In this document: positions 15,054 through 24,430 of the stretch, one piece after another
Numbering within the stretch: the stretch's first letter is position 1
How the letters are laid out: each line of letters begins with the position of its first letter
From: a virus
Strand: one strand, 5' to 3'
IMG/VR virus record: IMGVR_UViG_3300018080_000061
Span: 1-40,682 of that record
Length of the DNA stretch: 40,682 nucleotides
Translations under genes and position numbers: made by a program
Notes under the pieces: generated by a model
What the model was told of the DNA's origin: nothing
Database searches by the model: none
Seen by the model: only the letters and a program-made list of their open reading frames with translations

Positions 15054-15499
15054 ATGAAGAAAATTTCAAAAAAGCTATCGGTAAAATGACATCGACAGCA
15101 AACCTTGTAGAAAATGCTATAGATCAATTAATTCATTGCTTAGATATTCTTAAAAAAGATCTTAATGAAATGTTATCAAGTTATTCTCAGAGGATGGATC
15201 AAATAGAAAAAGAATATTTAATTAACTTATTAAACAAGTCTATTGCAAGTTTTGAGTTAAGTGTCAGAACTACAAATAGGTTACATGAAATGAATATAAG
15301 GACTATTTCGGATTTGGTTTTACGCACAGAGACAGATTTAAAAGAAAATAAGCTATTAGGGAAAAAATCAATCATTGAAATAAAACTGCTTTTAGAATCC
15401 TTAAGTTTAACATTAGGCATGAAATCTTATTTAGAAAGCAGAAGAATAGGGTTTATACCGGCTGAACTTAAAAAATTGAAGGAAGGGGATATTTTATGA
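15050..15499 (+). CDS. phage protein with RNA polymerase alpha C-terminal domain
   Basis: The protein has 149 residues. Residues 1-57 form a charged helical arm. Residues about 60-125 match the bacterial alpha-CTD throughout: LNKSIASFELSVRTTNRL, NIRTISDLVLRTETDL, LLGKKSIIEIKLLL, SLTLGMK. Against E. coli alpha, R265, N268, G296, K298 and S299 correspond to R73, N76, G104, K106 and S107, so the DNA UP-element contact surface is largely kept; N294 is Leu. There is no alpha N-terminal domain. It starts in the ATGA overlap with the preceding gene. A role in redirecting host RNA polymerase is inferred; the domain call is strong. Confidence 0.85.
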   Translation: MNEENFKKAIGKMTSTANLVENAIDQLIHCLDILKKDLNEMLSSYSQRMDQIEKEYLINLLNKSIASFELSVRTTNRLHEMNIRTISDLVLRTETDLKENKLLGKKSIIEIKLLLESLSLTLGMKSYLESRRIGFIPAELKKLKEGDIL

Positions 15500-15511
15500 A
15501 AAAAGGAGCAA

Positions 15512-15727
15512 ATGATGGAATGGCTACAAGTATTAACAATAGTAATAGCAGTCTTTGGAATGTTCTTATATTTGTTTCGCAAGATGGACGAGTTTCAAAA
15601 ACTGTTTTACCAAGAGACTAAGGATTTTCATGGAAGACTATGTGCTTTAGAAGAGAAGTATTTAAAGACAAGTTCTGCAAAAAAAACTGGAAGGCCTACT
15701 GGGTCTAGAAGTAAGAGGAGCAAATAA
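15512..15727 (+). CDS. membrane-anchored coiled-coil protein
   Basis: The protein has 71 residues. A TM segment (WLQVLTIVIAVFGMFLYLF, about 4-22) is followed by a charged helix (KMDEFQKLFYQETKDF) and a very basic Gly/Arg/Ser/Lys tail. AAGGAG lies just upstream of two adjacent ATG codons (15512, 15515). The plan resembles the protein at 2333. The basic tail could bind nucleic acid at the membrane. The function is unknown; spanin- or holin-like is one alternative. Confidence 0.6.
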   Translation: MMEWLQVLTIVIAVFGMFLYLFRKMDEFQKLFYQETKDFHGRLCALEEKYLKTSSAKKTGRPTGSRSKRSK

Positions 15728-15846
15728 TGGAAAAAGGAGAATATAAAGAAATTGTTAGGGAAGAAATAGAAAGAGAAGCAGATGCATTTGCAAGTTCATT
15801 TTTCTTTGTAGGAATAATTATAGGTATAATTAAATGCTTTTTTTAA
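15727..15846 (+). CDS. tiny TM peptide ending the plus-strand cassette
   Basis: The ORF has 39 residues: MEKGEYKEIVREEIEREADA, then a hydrophobic end FASSFFFVGIIIGIIKCFF. It is an acidic amphipathic N-terminus with one C-terminal membrane helix. GAGG is upstream, and the start overlaps the preceding stop (TAATG). Its stop codon overlaps by four bases the end of the opposing ejection-protein gene. The coupling supports real translation. Confidence 0.5.
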   Translation: MEKGEYKEIVREEIEREADAFASSFFFVGIIIGIIKCFF

Positions 15847-18581
15847 GCTGCTTCTTTTAGCCATTTATTCCATGTAGCTTGAGTTCCACCACCCTTCATG
15901 TAACGTCTATACTTAGCATCTATTCCTTTGTTGTCGTTTCTTTTCCTCATAATTCTTATTTGCTGTATGTGATATTGCTTGGTAAGAGTTCTAATAACAC
16001 CTCTCAGCGTGGTTATTGAAGAATATCCAGACAATAACAGTCCAGCCCTAACTAGTTCTGGTGTTGCAGGTATTCCCATTCGATTTAATAAAGCCGATAT
16101 TGCACTTGGGGTTGATAGAAACTTTTGCCAGCCCTTTCCCTTTTTAGCTTTAGGGTCTTTAGACTTAGCAGCATCATCCATCTTTTCATAAGCGTCTTTA
16201 GTTTTTTCTTCTAAGGTTTCAGAATCTTCAGACTTGATAGCATCTTCCATTGTATCAACAGCCTCTACTGTCTTTTCTCCATCCATACCACTTTTCTCAG
16301 CAGCATCTTTTAGATTCTCATTTGTTGGATTCTCCTTGAATTCTTTCCAAGCTTCCTGTGCTTTAGCTTCTGTTTGACCAAGAACTTTCTTGGCTTCAAA
16401 TATAACCCTTTCATGCCTTCCAAGGTTGTGCCCCATGTCTTTTAACATCTTGGCAATGAAAGGCTTTCTAACTGCCTCTTTAACGCTTCTATAGCGTTCC
16501 CATACAGCTCTCTTGTTTCTGTTGATCTTGGAGTTTGTTTCTATGTTCTTTAGCAATCTTTGAAGCATAGCTTTTTCTTTTCCCTTGGCAGTTTTTAACT
16601 GTTCTTTAGAAAGTCTTTTCAATGCTTCATATTCACTCATATATCTGTCTAGTATCTTAATATTCTCACCAACATATTCAGCTCCCGGTATTTTTCCTCG
16701 CTTCATCATTTCTTCATGTTGCTTTTGATACTTTTGATCCTGCTTGAACATCTTATTCCAGTCTTCGGCTACATCTCCTTTTGGCTCCATCGACATTTGC
16801 TTTAATTCTCTCATATGTTTGTCAAGATAAAACTGTTGTTGCTCAGGTGTCATTTTCTTTCCAGGCTTAGGGGCAACTGCTTTAATTTCTTTTCCGATTT
16901 GCTTTAATCTCTCTTGAGCTTCTTTTAATGACAATGTTCTTTGTTCAACTAGATTTTCTAACGTATTTTTAGTCCATTTTTGAAAATCCGTTTTTTTCTT
17001 GCCAGTATCTTTTTTTAAACGATCCACTTCCTTTTGATATCTTGAAATTTCTTTTTCTAAGGCTTTTACTTTGCTTTCTGTAGAAGCTCTTTCTTTGAAT
17101 AACTCTTTTTCCTTTATTGTCATTTTTGGCTTAGTGATATATTCTTCTACAGGTTCTTTTCCAATAGCTTCTGCATATTCTTTCCTTTCAATTTCTTTTT
17201 TTTCTAAAGCTTTCTTACCAACATCAGCTACTCTTTTTTCTGCTTTTGCTACTTTTGCTGCTTCAGGAATTAGTTCTTTTGTTATGTCATTGACAGCTCG
17301 ATTAAGAAGATTTGTATCTTTAGTTTTTTTGCCTTTTAACCCTTCCTCTGTTCCTCCTATTTCTTCGAATCGAGACTTTACCTTCTCTGCGAATTTCGTT
17401 GGATCTACGCCGCTTTTAGAGGCCTTCTCGTAAATTTTGCTCTTAAGACCAGGAACTGCATGCATTAAGTTGAAACCGAAGACTTGAGCAAATGTATTGG
17501 CTACATCTGCTTTTGTAGGAAGTTCTCTTTTGGCAACAGCTTCAGCTCCCGTAAGACCTAAAGCCTGAACCATTGATGTGCCAAGGTACTCTTTTAGCTT
17601 TGGAAGTTTTTTAGCTTCCATAAAACCTTTTATTGCTGGATTAGCTGCTTTAATAGCAGGTATTGCTGATCCTAAAGTACCAAATAAAGAGCCTGCTGCT
17701 CCTCCCATTAAACTTTCTGAAGCCACTTTTCCTGCACTATCCAAGTAATCTTCAAAAGACCCTTTCCATCCGTTTTGTTTATGCTTCATGAATTCTTCTA
17801 ATGAGGAATTAAGTAATCTTGGTAATGCAAAAGCTCCTGCTGCTCCAGTTGCTGGTGCAAAAGGACCCCCTCCTGCTGCACCAAGAGCACCTCCAACTAA
17901 ATATGCCGGAGAATCAGCTACGTAATTACCAATAGCATGTAGAAAATTATCCCAAACACCTGCTTTATCATCTAAAGCTGTAGCTTTTTGATATTCATCT
18001 AAAGATTGTCCACTAGCTAAAGCGGAAGCTTTGCCTAAAAACCCTGAATGAGTTCCTCTTGCAAAAGGACTATCCGGCCCAAAGTCTGTTAATATATTTC
18101 TTTCTCCTTTTCCTCCAATTGGAGGGCCTGCTTTACCTCTTGGAACTTCTTCTTTTGGACGTGTTACTTGTCCAAACAGATCTTGCCATAATGTAGTCGC
18201 TTGCTGTCCTGGACCTTTTCTTCCTGGTTCTGGAGTGCCAACTCCTGTAGCTAACATCTGTTGATCTATTTCATTTATTATTTGCTCAACCGGAGCGCCT
18301 TCCATGACTCTTTGTTTATAATAGGCTTCATATCTGGTCTGTTCAGGAATAGACATGCCTTCCCAATTACTTCCAAATCTGCTTTTTAAATCTTTATAAG
18401 CTCCTGTTGCAAGTTTAGCTTTTGCTGCTGCTTCAGCTTTCTGTTGAGTAAGCATTTGTTGTAACATATAGGTGCCACCCTTCTCAGCACCAGCTCCAAG
18501 ACCAGTTCCCATACCACCAAGAAAACTTGCTAAAGGGTGTTCTTGTGGAAGAGTTATCCCTTCAGGTAATGTTATTGACAT
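15843..18581 (-). CDS. large internal virion / DNA-ejection-type protein
   Basis: The protein has 912 residues. The N-terminal 70 residues are Gly/Gln/Ala-rich (FLGGMGTGLGAGAEKGG, LQQMLTQQKAEAAAKAK). Residues about 210-310 are hydrophobic and Gly/Ala-rich (YVADSPAYLVGGALGAAGGG), and about 400-780 is a long Lys/Glu-rich coiled-coil. The C-terminus is basic. Podovirus ejection proteins that form the trans-envelope channel have this mix of amphipathic, Gly-rich and coiled regions. It follows the smaller Gly/Gln-rich protein by one base, as such genes usually pair. No lysozyme or transglycosylase motif is evident. Confidence 0.65.
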   Translation of the reverse strand: MSITLPEGITLPQEHPLASFLGGMGTGLGAGAEKGGTYMLQQMLTQQKAEAAAKAKLATGAYKDLKSRFGSNWEGMSIPEQTRYEAYYKQRVMEGAPVEQIINEIDQQMLATGVGTPEPGRKGPGQQATTLWQDLFGQVTRPKEEVPRGKAGPPIGGKGERNILTDFGPDSPFARGTHSGFLGKASALASGQSLDEYQKATALDDKAGVWDNFLHAIGNYVADSPAYLVGGALGAAGGGPFAPATGAAGAFALPRLLNSSLEEFMKHKQNGWKGSFEDYLDSAGKVASESLMGGAAGSLFGTLGSAIPAIKAANPAIKGFMEAKKLPKLKEYLGTSMVQALGLTGAEAVAKRELPTKADVANTFAQVFGFNLMHAVPGLKSKIYEKASKSGVDPTKFAEKVKSRFEEIGGTEEGLKGKKTKDTNLLNRAVNDITKELIPEAAKVAKAEKRVADVGKKALEKKEIERKEYAEAIGKEPVEEYITKPKMTIKEKELFKERASTESKVKALEKEISRYQKEVDRLKKDTGKKKTDFQKWTKNTLENLVEQRTLSLKEAQERLKQIGKEIKAVAPKPGKKMTPEQQQFYLDKHMRELKQMSMEPKGDVAEDWNKMFKQDQKYQKQHEEMMKRGKIPGAEYVGENIKILDRYMSEYEALKRLSKEQLKTAKGKEKAMLQRLLKNIETNSKINRNKRAVWERYRSVKEAVRKPFIAKMLKDMGHNLGRHERVIFEAKKVLGQTEAKAQEAWKEFKENPTNENLKDAAEKSGMDGEKTVEAVDTMEDAIKSEDSETLEEKTKDAYEKMDDAAKSKDPKAKKGKGWQKFLSTPSAISALLNRMGIPATPELVRAGLLLSGYSSITTLRGVIRTLTKQYHIQQIRIMRKRNDNKGIDAKYRRYMKGGGTQATWNKWLKEAA

Positions 18582-18582
18582 A

Positions 18583-19224
18583 TTAACTGCCTCCTAAACC
18601 CATTTTTTTACCAAGATATCCCATACCTAACATGCTAGCTCCAGCACCAATTCCACTTCCTAATCCACCTAAAAGCTGTCCTAAGCCACCTTGAGTTCCT
18701 GGTATTTGCATGTAGTTGAATGGAGACTGCATGCCCATACCTAACATGCCCATTAATTGCTGTAAGCCCTGAGATTTAAGCCCTTCACGTTGCATAGCTA
18801 AGTTTTCAGCAAGACCGGCTCCAGCCTGTCCAAGTTGTTGACCAAAGGCTGATGAACGTTGAGCACCAGCTCCCATACCAGAGAATCTTTCGGCTATTCC
18901 AGGAACAATCTGTTCTTGAAACTGTCTCATTGCAGGTGCTTCAAATGCTTCTCCTCCCCCTGCTAACATTTGTTGAAGGTTTTGCAAACCTCCAGCTAAT
19001 GGACCACCTTCACCACCTAATCCACCAACCATTTGACCTAGAAGACCTTGTTGTTCAGGACTAAAACTTGGCATAGCTTGAATGCTACCAGGTGTTCCAC
19101 TAAAAATATTTTGTAATGTAGACGGGGTAGAACCTTGCTGTGTTCCCCCTTGCTTATCACTAAAAAGTTTTTGTAACAAGAATGGCAAAGCTGCCATTGC
19201 TGCCTGACCTGCGAATGCTGCCAT
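18583..19224 (-). CDS. Gly/Gln-rich ejection or internal virion protein
   Basis: The protein has 213 residues. The N-terminus is hydrophobic (MAAFAGQAAMAALPFLLQKL). Low-complexity Gly/Gln/Met segments follow, with RFSGMGAGAQRSSAFGQQL and AGAGLAENLAMQREGLKSQG (about 112-150). That motif is frequent in podovirus internal virion proteins. The C-terminus is Gly-rich (GLGSGIGAGASMLGMGYLG). AAGGAGG precedes the ATG. It is probably ejected or lines the channel together with the 912-residue neighbour. Confidence 0.65.
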   Translation of the reverse strand: MAAFAGQAAMAALPFLLQKLFSDKQGGTQQGSTPSTLQNIFSGTPGSIQAMPSFSPEQQGLLGQMVGGLGGEGGPLAGGLQNLQQMLAGGGEAFEAPAMRQFQEQIVPGIAERFSGMGAGAQRSSAFGQQLGQAGAGLAENLAMQREGLKSQGLQQLMGMLGMGMQSPFNYMQIPGTQGGLGQLLGGLGSGIGAGASMLGMGYLGKKMGLGGS

Positions 19225-19285
19225 AATTGACCTCCTTTGTTTTCTTTCATATCAGTAAAAGAAAATTTTTATTTAATTCATAGCT

Positions 19286-19774
19286 TTAATTTTTCAAAAA
19301 TTCTATTACTACAGTTCCTGATGCAATATTAGGTGCAGCAGCTCCATTTGTGATTACTATATTAATTCCATTTCGCAAAATTTGAATTCCTTGGTTAGCG
19401 GCAACAACAGATGTGAAAGGGATAGGTCTATCATCAGGTACTGCTGTTATGCAATTTCCATAGAGTCTTGTAACTTGTGTAATGACTGCAATTCCATGCG
19501 GAATATTCAATACAGCTCCAGCTGCAATAGCTCCAAAATTAAAGACTTTTCTAAAAACACTTCTAAAAGTTCTAGAATCTCCAGCAGTAAAAAATAATTG
19601 ATCATTAAGTATCTCTTGTTCTAATGGATAGATAGCTCTTTCTTTTCCATTCACCTTTACAGCTAATTTTCTATAAAGATTTGTCCATTGCTCAAGAAAT
19701 TGTTCATAATCTTCTGCAAAGTTAATATTCTCGGGAAGAGCAGCTTCTAATGTACTAGGAGGTGAAAATGTCAT
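19286..19774 (-). CDS. tail-associated protein with beta-rich C-terminus
   Basis: The protein has 162 residues. An acidic helical N-terminus (ENINFAEDYEQFLEQWTNLY) is followed by a beta domain from about 70 (FNFGAIAAGAVLNIPHGIAV, ITQVTRLYGNCITAV, PNIASGTVVIEFLKN). The C-terminal half resembles small fibre or tail-needle knob domains. The ATG overlaps the stop of the 932-residue gene (ATGA), so translation is coupled. The family is not recognised with certainty. Confidence 0.6.
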   Translation of the reverse strand: MTFSPPSTLEAALPENINFAEDYEQFLEQWTNLYRKLAVKVNGKERAIYPLEQEILNDQLFFTAGDSRTFRSVFRKVFNFGAIAAGAVLNIPHGIAVITQVTRLYGNCITAVPDDRPIPFTSVVAANQGIQILRNGINIVITNGAAAPNIASGTVVIEFLKN

Positions 19775-22569
19775 AATCTACCTGAACTTTGAACATCTAG
19801 ATTCATTGCATGTATTTGAAAATCTTCTTGAGGATTAGCAGTTATAGTCATTTGATATTCTGACATTGTGAATTGAAGTTGGATAAAATCACTAGTTAAA
19901 TTAGAAAAGAAACGACACCAATTCTTTTCTGAATTTCTTCCAGTATAATCTTGACTAGAGCCTGGTAAAATATTTAAGGGATCACTACTATTTTGATCCC
20001 CATAGATATTTACAGTAAAATTTCCATCTGTAGTCTTTAAGAACGCATCAAAATGAGACATGCGGAATTTTTGATCTTCTTGAATAAAAGGAGAAAATCT
20101 TTTTGTTGTTATATTGAAATTATCTACTACAGTAACTTGACCAGAACCTTGATACGGGGCTCCAAATCCAGCTAGAGCAACAGGTGTAATTAAACCATTA
20201 GCGTCAACATCCCATAATGTAAAAGTATTAGCACTTGCCCATTGAACATAGAAATTACGGAAATTCAAAATATTATAATTATAATTTGCAGTAACTGCTG
20301 TATCTATTGCTAAAGCTCCAAAATTTACAGTAAAAGTTCCTGTCTCATAATCAATGGTAGAACCGCCAGTTCCACCAGTCATTGTTCCATCTCCCAAATC
20401 TGTAAATATATTAGCACCAATAGTTACAACTACTGTTCCAGGAAATACACCAGGATTGGTTAAAGTACCTGTAAATGCTGTTGTAGCAGCAAGAGCTGTT
20501 CCTACAGCTTCAGCAGCAACAACGACAGCAAAACCTGTAGTATTTGTTATCTTTACAAACTGTCCTGTTTGAAGATTATGATTAGTAACTTGACAAACTG
20601 GAGGAGTTGCATTAGTTATTGAATCAACAATTCCAAGAGTTACTACTAAATCCATACTGATTGAATTTTCTACGCGACCAGTACTTAGATTTAAAACAAA
20701 ACCACGCTGATTACCTGCTATAATATCAGGAAAATAGCTTTGTCCGACAGGAGAGCCCCAAGGTATATTCCAATCTGCCCAACTATCATAAGGAAGGGTA
20801 GCCCATGTATAATCCACAGTGAACTGCATGGTTCCAAAGCATGTAAAAGAATTATTAAATATAGAATACGATCCTTCATCATAATTCAAGGCTAATACTT
20901 TATCAGGAAATGTAGCATTAGCATCATCATTAGGAAAAGTCCAATAAATCATCTTTTTATAGAAATCTCTAATACCATGAACTCTTGTAGCACCCTGATT
21001 GTCATTATGAAAGTTAAATACTTCATCAGGAATCTTTTGGTCTATCCTTTCGACTCCTATAGTATTAGAAGTAATTATCGCTTTATCTCCTACAGCTAAT
21101 ACCCCTTTATCAAATTGAACAGAACTAAACGTACTTTCAGCTCCTAATTCCTCATTTATTCTTTCCCAATAAAAAGGAAGTACTTCATTTCCACTATAAC
21201 GTAATTGCCATGTTGATCTTTCAAAAAAGACAATCAAAGAATCTTTTATATAAGCTGCTGATACGATAGCTTCATTTGTAGGAGCATCAATATATCCACC
21301 TCTTCCGACATCTTCTGTCCATGAATATCCAGGATTTGGAACTCCAGCTACATAAACATTTGTTGTAGCATAAAATGGCGTTCCATTTTGACTCCATCTA
21401 GCTCTTTGAGGATGAGCTCCACCACCTCCAAGAAAAGGCCTTTCAACAGTATTTAATGCAATCATACGGTCTTTGAATGGAAGGACAATTAAAGCCCCCA
21501 TTAAATATTCTGGGACTGCTGTAGACTGAACAGGTGGACAAAAGTTTCTCCAACCAAGAGTCACACCAAACCCGTTATAATAACGAATGCCATCACCAGA
21601 TATTGTGCGCGTTAAAGCAAAAACAACCCCACCTGCTCCATAAGGAGTAAAAGCAGCAGAGTTTATATTAACAGTGATTGTGGCAGCAGCTATTCCAGTA
21701 ACAGTTCCTGTGAGTCCATTTATTTCTACCATTCCAGTAACTTCATTGATAAAAACGACATCTCCAACAATAAATGGATGACCAGCTCCAACTGTAATTA
21801 CAGCAGCAGCAGCCACTGTTATATTAGTAAGAGCTCTACCATGATTACCTTCTATATTGTTCGTTTCCCAAAATACATCATAATAGTTAGTAGTCCAAAA
21901 GAAATCACTATCGCTACCTGTCCATACTACAGCATTTTGAGGAGCTGCCATAGCATAGAAAGAAACATCTCTAAACCATCCAGTTCCTGCGTTATAATCA
22001 TAGGAATAATCCTCATCAAAAGCGATTAACTCTTCTTGGTTGATAGCTGATTGTTCATATACCCCAAGTCCCATAACAGACTGTCTCTCAACACGTTGGG
22101 CAGCTGTTAAAGCAACAGGTATAGCTGCACCTAAAGCAGGATCAAAATTTAAAGCAACTGCTCCTGTCTCATAATCTATTGTTCCATAGTTAGAATTAAC
22201 AACATTGGTAGAAAGAGTCCCGATTCCATTATAATGAGGATTAGGTCTACCAGACGCTGCTGCTTGATAATCTGTGAATGTTAAAGCTCCAGCAGTTATA
22301 GTTACTGTCCCAGGAGAAATAGGAAGATTAGCACCTGCAATAGTACCCGCAAAAGTAGCTCCAGCTCCAACAGTATTTCCTAATGCATCAGGAAGAGTAG
22401 GAGCTTCTCTATGTAGTCTTCCTACAAAGCTATATCCTTCTTTTTTTTTGACCCTTCCTCTCCAAACATATGCGTCTTCTAATGTGACGAATGCTTCGTT
22501 CGGCAGCATCCAAGGCTCAAGATTCTTCTGTAAACCCGATTCGTAAGGACCTATGAATAATTTAGGCAT
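19771..22569 (-). CDS. tail stabilisation protein (P22 gp10-like role)
   Basis: The protein has 932 residues, starting at 22569 in the TAATG overlap with the upstream gene; AGGA lies upstream and a longer start at 22593 lacks support. The N-terminus PKLFIGPYESGLQKNLEPWM, then PNEAFVTLEDAYVWRGRVKK, is typical of large podovirus tail-hub/stabilisation proteins. Inserted modules include two FCCH-like barrels (near 240-305 and 680-750) and two segments ending IDYETG-x-x-x-x-x-F. It sits just after the adaptor gene, in the order seen in P22-like phages. The role is inferred from order and length. Confidence 0.7.
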   Translation of the reverse strand: MPKLFIGPYESGLQKNLEPWMLPNEAFVTLEDAYVWRGRVKKKEGYSFVGRLHREAPTLPDALGNTVGAGATFAGTIAGANLPISPGTVTITAGALTFTDYQAAASGRPNPHYNGIGTLSTNVVNSNYGTIDYETGAVALNFDPALGAAIPVALTAAQRVERQSVMGLGVYEQSAINQEELIAFDEDYSYDYNAGTGWFRDVSFYAMAAPQNAVVWTGSDSDFFWTTNYYDVFWETNNIEGNHGRALTNITVAAAAVITVGAGHPFIVGDVVFINEVTGMVEINGLTGTVTGIAAATITVNINSAAFTPYGAGGVVFALTRTISGDGIRYYNGFGVTLGWRNFCPPVQSTAVPEYLMGALIVLPFKDRMIALNTVERPFLGGGGAHPQRARWSQNGTPFYATTNVYVAGVPNPGYSWTEDVGRGGYIDAPTNEAIVSAAYIKDSLIVFFERSTWQLRYSGNEVLPFYWERINEELGAESTFSSVQFDKGVLAVGDKAIITSNTIGVERIDQKIPDEVFNFHNDNQGATRVHGIRDFYKKMIYWTFPNDDANATFPDKVLALNYDEGSYSIFNNSFTCFGTMQFTVDYTWATLPYDSWADWNIPWGSPVGQSYFPDIIAGNQRGFVLNLSTGRVENSISMDLVVTLGIVDSITNATPPVCQVTNHNLQTGQFVKITNTTGFAVVVAAEAVGTALAATTAFTGTLTNPGVFPGTVVVTIGANIFTDLGDGTMTGGTGGSTIDYETGTFTVNFGALAIDTAVTANYNYNILNFRNFYVQWASANTFTLWDVDANGLITPVALAGFGAPYQGSGQVTVVDNFNITTKRFSPFIQEDQKFRMSHFDAFLKTTDGNFTVNIYGDQNSSDPLNILPGSSQDYTGRNSEKNWCRFFSNLTSDFIQLQFTMSEYQMTITANPQEDFQIHAMNLDVQSSGRL

Positions 22570-23141
22570 TATATTATTCCTATTGTGACCCAATTAACTT
22601 GAACACTATTTTCTGTATGTAAAGTCAATCCTCCAAGTGCTGATTGAGAAGAAACTTTTTGCACGTTTGCGTCATTTGCAGTAGCAATAGAAGTGAAAAT
22701 TGTTGTATATGCTGCAGGAAAAGTTACTGTCCCAGCTCCAGTAAAAGCATTAGTTTGACCACTAAAAATAGTAAATCCTAAAGGAGAATCAATTCTATAT
22801 AAAGTACCTCCAGCTGTTCCAGCATTAACTAGATTTGTTATGTTTAAATTTGTTAATTGTTGGACTAAATTAGCAGCGGCAGTGTTATCATACTTTTCAA
22901 AGAAAAGTTCACTATCTCCTGCTATTGTTTTTATATACAAACTACATTTAGGATCTGCAAGACCAGGGTCTGCCACTACAGAATTAAAAGTAACTTGTTG
23001 ATGTTCTCCGCCATCTACGGCATTAAATGCTAAATGATCTACAGCAAAGATAGTATTTAAAGCTGTAAAATTAGCTAAAAGTTGACCTTGAGATTGTGAT
23101 GGCAAATCTGTAGATGTTGGAATATTTGGGTTAAAGCTCAT
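22569..23141 (-). CDS. tail fibre-like virion protein
   Basis: The protein has 190 residues. The N-terminus has NIPTSTDLPSQSQGQLLANF and AVDHLAFNA, a pattern found at the head-proximal end of phage fibres. The middle has NLVQQLTNLNITNLVN (helical) and the C-terminus is beta-rich (PLGFTIFSGQTNAFTGAGTV, TVTFPAAYTTIF), like a small knob. AGGAGG precedes the ATG. It is translationally coupled to the stabilisation protein downstream. Confidence 0.6.
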   Translation of the reverse strand: MSFNPNIPTSTDLPSQSQGQLLANFTALNTIFAVDHLAFNAVDGGEHQQVTFNSVVADPGLADPKCSLYIKTIAGDSELFFEKYDNTAAANLVQQLTNLNITNLVNAGTAGGTLYRIDSPLGFTIFSGQTNAFTGAGTVTFPAAYTTIFTSIATANDANVQKVSSQSALGGLTLHTENSVQVNWVTIGII

Positions 23142-23150
23142 TCATTCCTC

Positions 23151-24107
23151 CTATAAGGTTGAACTAAAAGGAGTTTGACTAACAACTCCTTCAGTATAAA
23201 TAGTAGCTACTCTTTGATTCTTTAGTTGGCAAAGAGTCCGTCTTTCTACAAGACGCTTTTGTTTCTCAAATAAAACTTCTATCTTTTGATAACTTTCTAA
23301 ATCCATATTGTCACCAAATATTTTCAAAGAAGCCCCATAAGCAATAAGATTCCACCAGTCACGAACCATAGGCTGATCTCCAGCTTCTAAAGCATCAGGA
23401 ACTCTATTAACTTTGCAGCTGAATTCATAAGCTATATCTGGAACAGGATAAAATAATAAAGCTCCATCATAAAATAAGACTGCTTCAGGTCTTCCAGAGG
23501 CATACGTCATAGATTGAGCCCAGATAGGCTCTCCTACAGCTATGTTTCCAGCATCCCAAGTTAGGCCAGCTACTACCCCTGTCTGATAGTTTATAGTTCC
23601 ACCTGCCAAAACATCTCCAGCTAAAACCCCTGCATTATTAGCAGTACAATGCAAAGAAGCTCCAGCGTTATTTACTGCTGAAATAAAGATTCCCTGTTGA
23701 AGTATTGGCGTATCAGTAATTGTTCCACCATAAGGACCAGCAACTCCAGTTCCAGTAGAAAGTTGAGTTCTTCTAGTTCTAGTAGGAAAAATGTTAAAAA
23801 AAGCTTCTTGGTCTTGGAAAAGCTGAATTTCATAGCCACCTACATAACAAGGAGGTCCCATGTTAGTATATGTATTCCAATCATATACATAAATAGCTTG
23901 ATCAGGAATAAGTACATCATCAACACCAAAGATAGGAGGCAATGCAGTGGTTAAATTCCATGTCTTTAAATGAGCTGGAAAGTCATATTGATAGAAATCA
24001 TTAATATAATTGTCTAAATCATCGTTTGATAGCTGATTTACAGACAACATACCTGTTATCTTACGAACCTTAGTTCGTATTTGTTCTAAAGTACCTGTTA
24101 CTGCCAT
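23151..24107 (-). CDS. head-to-tail adaptor-like protein
   Basis: The protein has 318 residues. The opening helical part (LEQIRTKVRKITGM, NDDLDNYINDFYQYDFPAHL) and the closing part (DWWNLIAYGASLKIF, then KIEVLFEKQKRLVERRT) match the general form of podovirus head-tail connector/adaptor proteins. Between them lies an inserted beta segment (about 130-205) with GGTINYQTG, related to IDYETG segments in the 932-residue neighbour. Position between capsid and tail genes supports the call. Confidence 0.65.
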   Translation of the reverse strand: MAVTGTLEQIRTKVRKITGMLSVNQLSNDDLDNYINDFYQYDFPAHLKTWNLTTALPPIFGVDDVLIPDQAIYVYDWNTYTNMGPPCYVGGYEIQLFQDQEAFFNIFPTRTRRTQLSTGTGVAGPYGGTITDTPILQQGIFISAVNNAGASLHCTANNAGVLAGDVLAGGTINYQTGVVAGLTWDAGNIAVGEPIWAQSMTYASGRPEAVLFYDGALLFYPVPDIAYEFSCKVNRVPDALEAGDQPMVRDWWNLIAYGASLKIFGDNMDLESYQKIEVLFEKQKRLVERRTLCQLKNQRVATIYTEGVVSQTPFSSTL

Positions 24108-24119
24108 ATTTTTACCCCA

Positions 24120-24419
24120 TTATGCAATATTATCCACGGTTTCCGATATTGGAACACTCTCTGCTCTAGTCAGAGGAGTACCTGGAACAACAAATGGATC
24201 CATCAGTTGAGTGCTTACATTTAAAAAAAATGTATTAACATTGATCACAGTTATCTGAGTTTCAATGTTTCCAAGTCTCATTCCGTAACTTACCGGAACA
24301 TTAATTCTTACATATTCACCGGAAGTATATCCATGGTTTGCAGCGGTAGCAATAGCGTTCGTAGCATTAGTGATGGCAGTTATCACTCTTCTCTTAGGGA
24401 CAAAATCTGCAACGCTCAT
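24120..24419 (-). CDS. single FCCH-like barrel virion protein
   Basis: The protein has 99 residues. Nearly the whole chain is one module: RRVITAITNATNAIATAANH, GYTSGEYVRINVP, ETQITVINVNTFFLNV. The same N-A-x-ATxxxHGxxxGxxVxI pattern, resembling the small barrel called FCCH in E1 enzymes, occurs in the 313- and 932-residue neighbours. AAGGAGG is upstream. It is probably a minor head or tail decoration component. Confidence 0.65.
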   Translation of the reverse strand: MSVADFVPKRRVITAITNATNAIATAANHGYTSGEYVRINVPVSYGMRLGNIETQITVINVNTFFLNVSTQLMDPFVVPGTPLTRAESVPISETVDNIA

Positions 24420-24430
24420 GGAGCCTCCTT

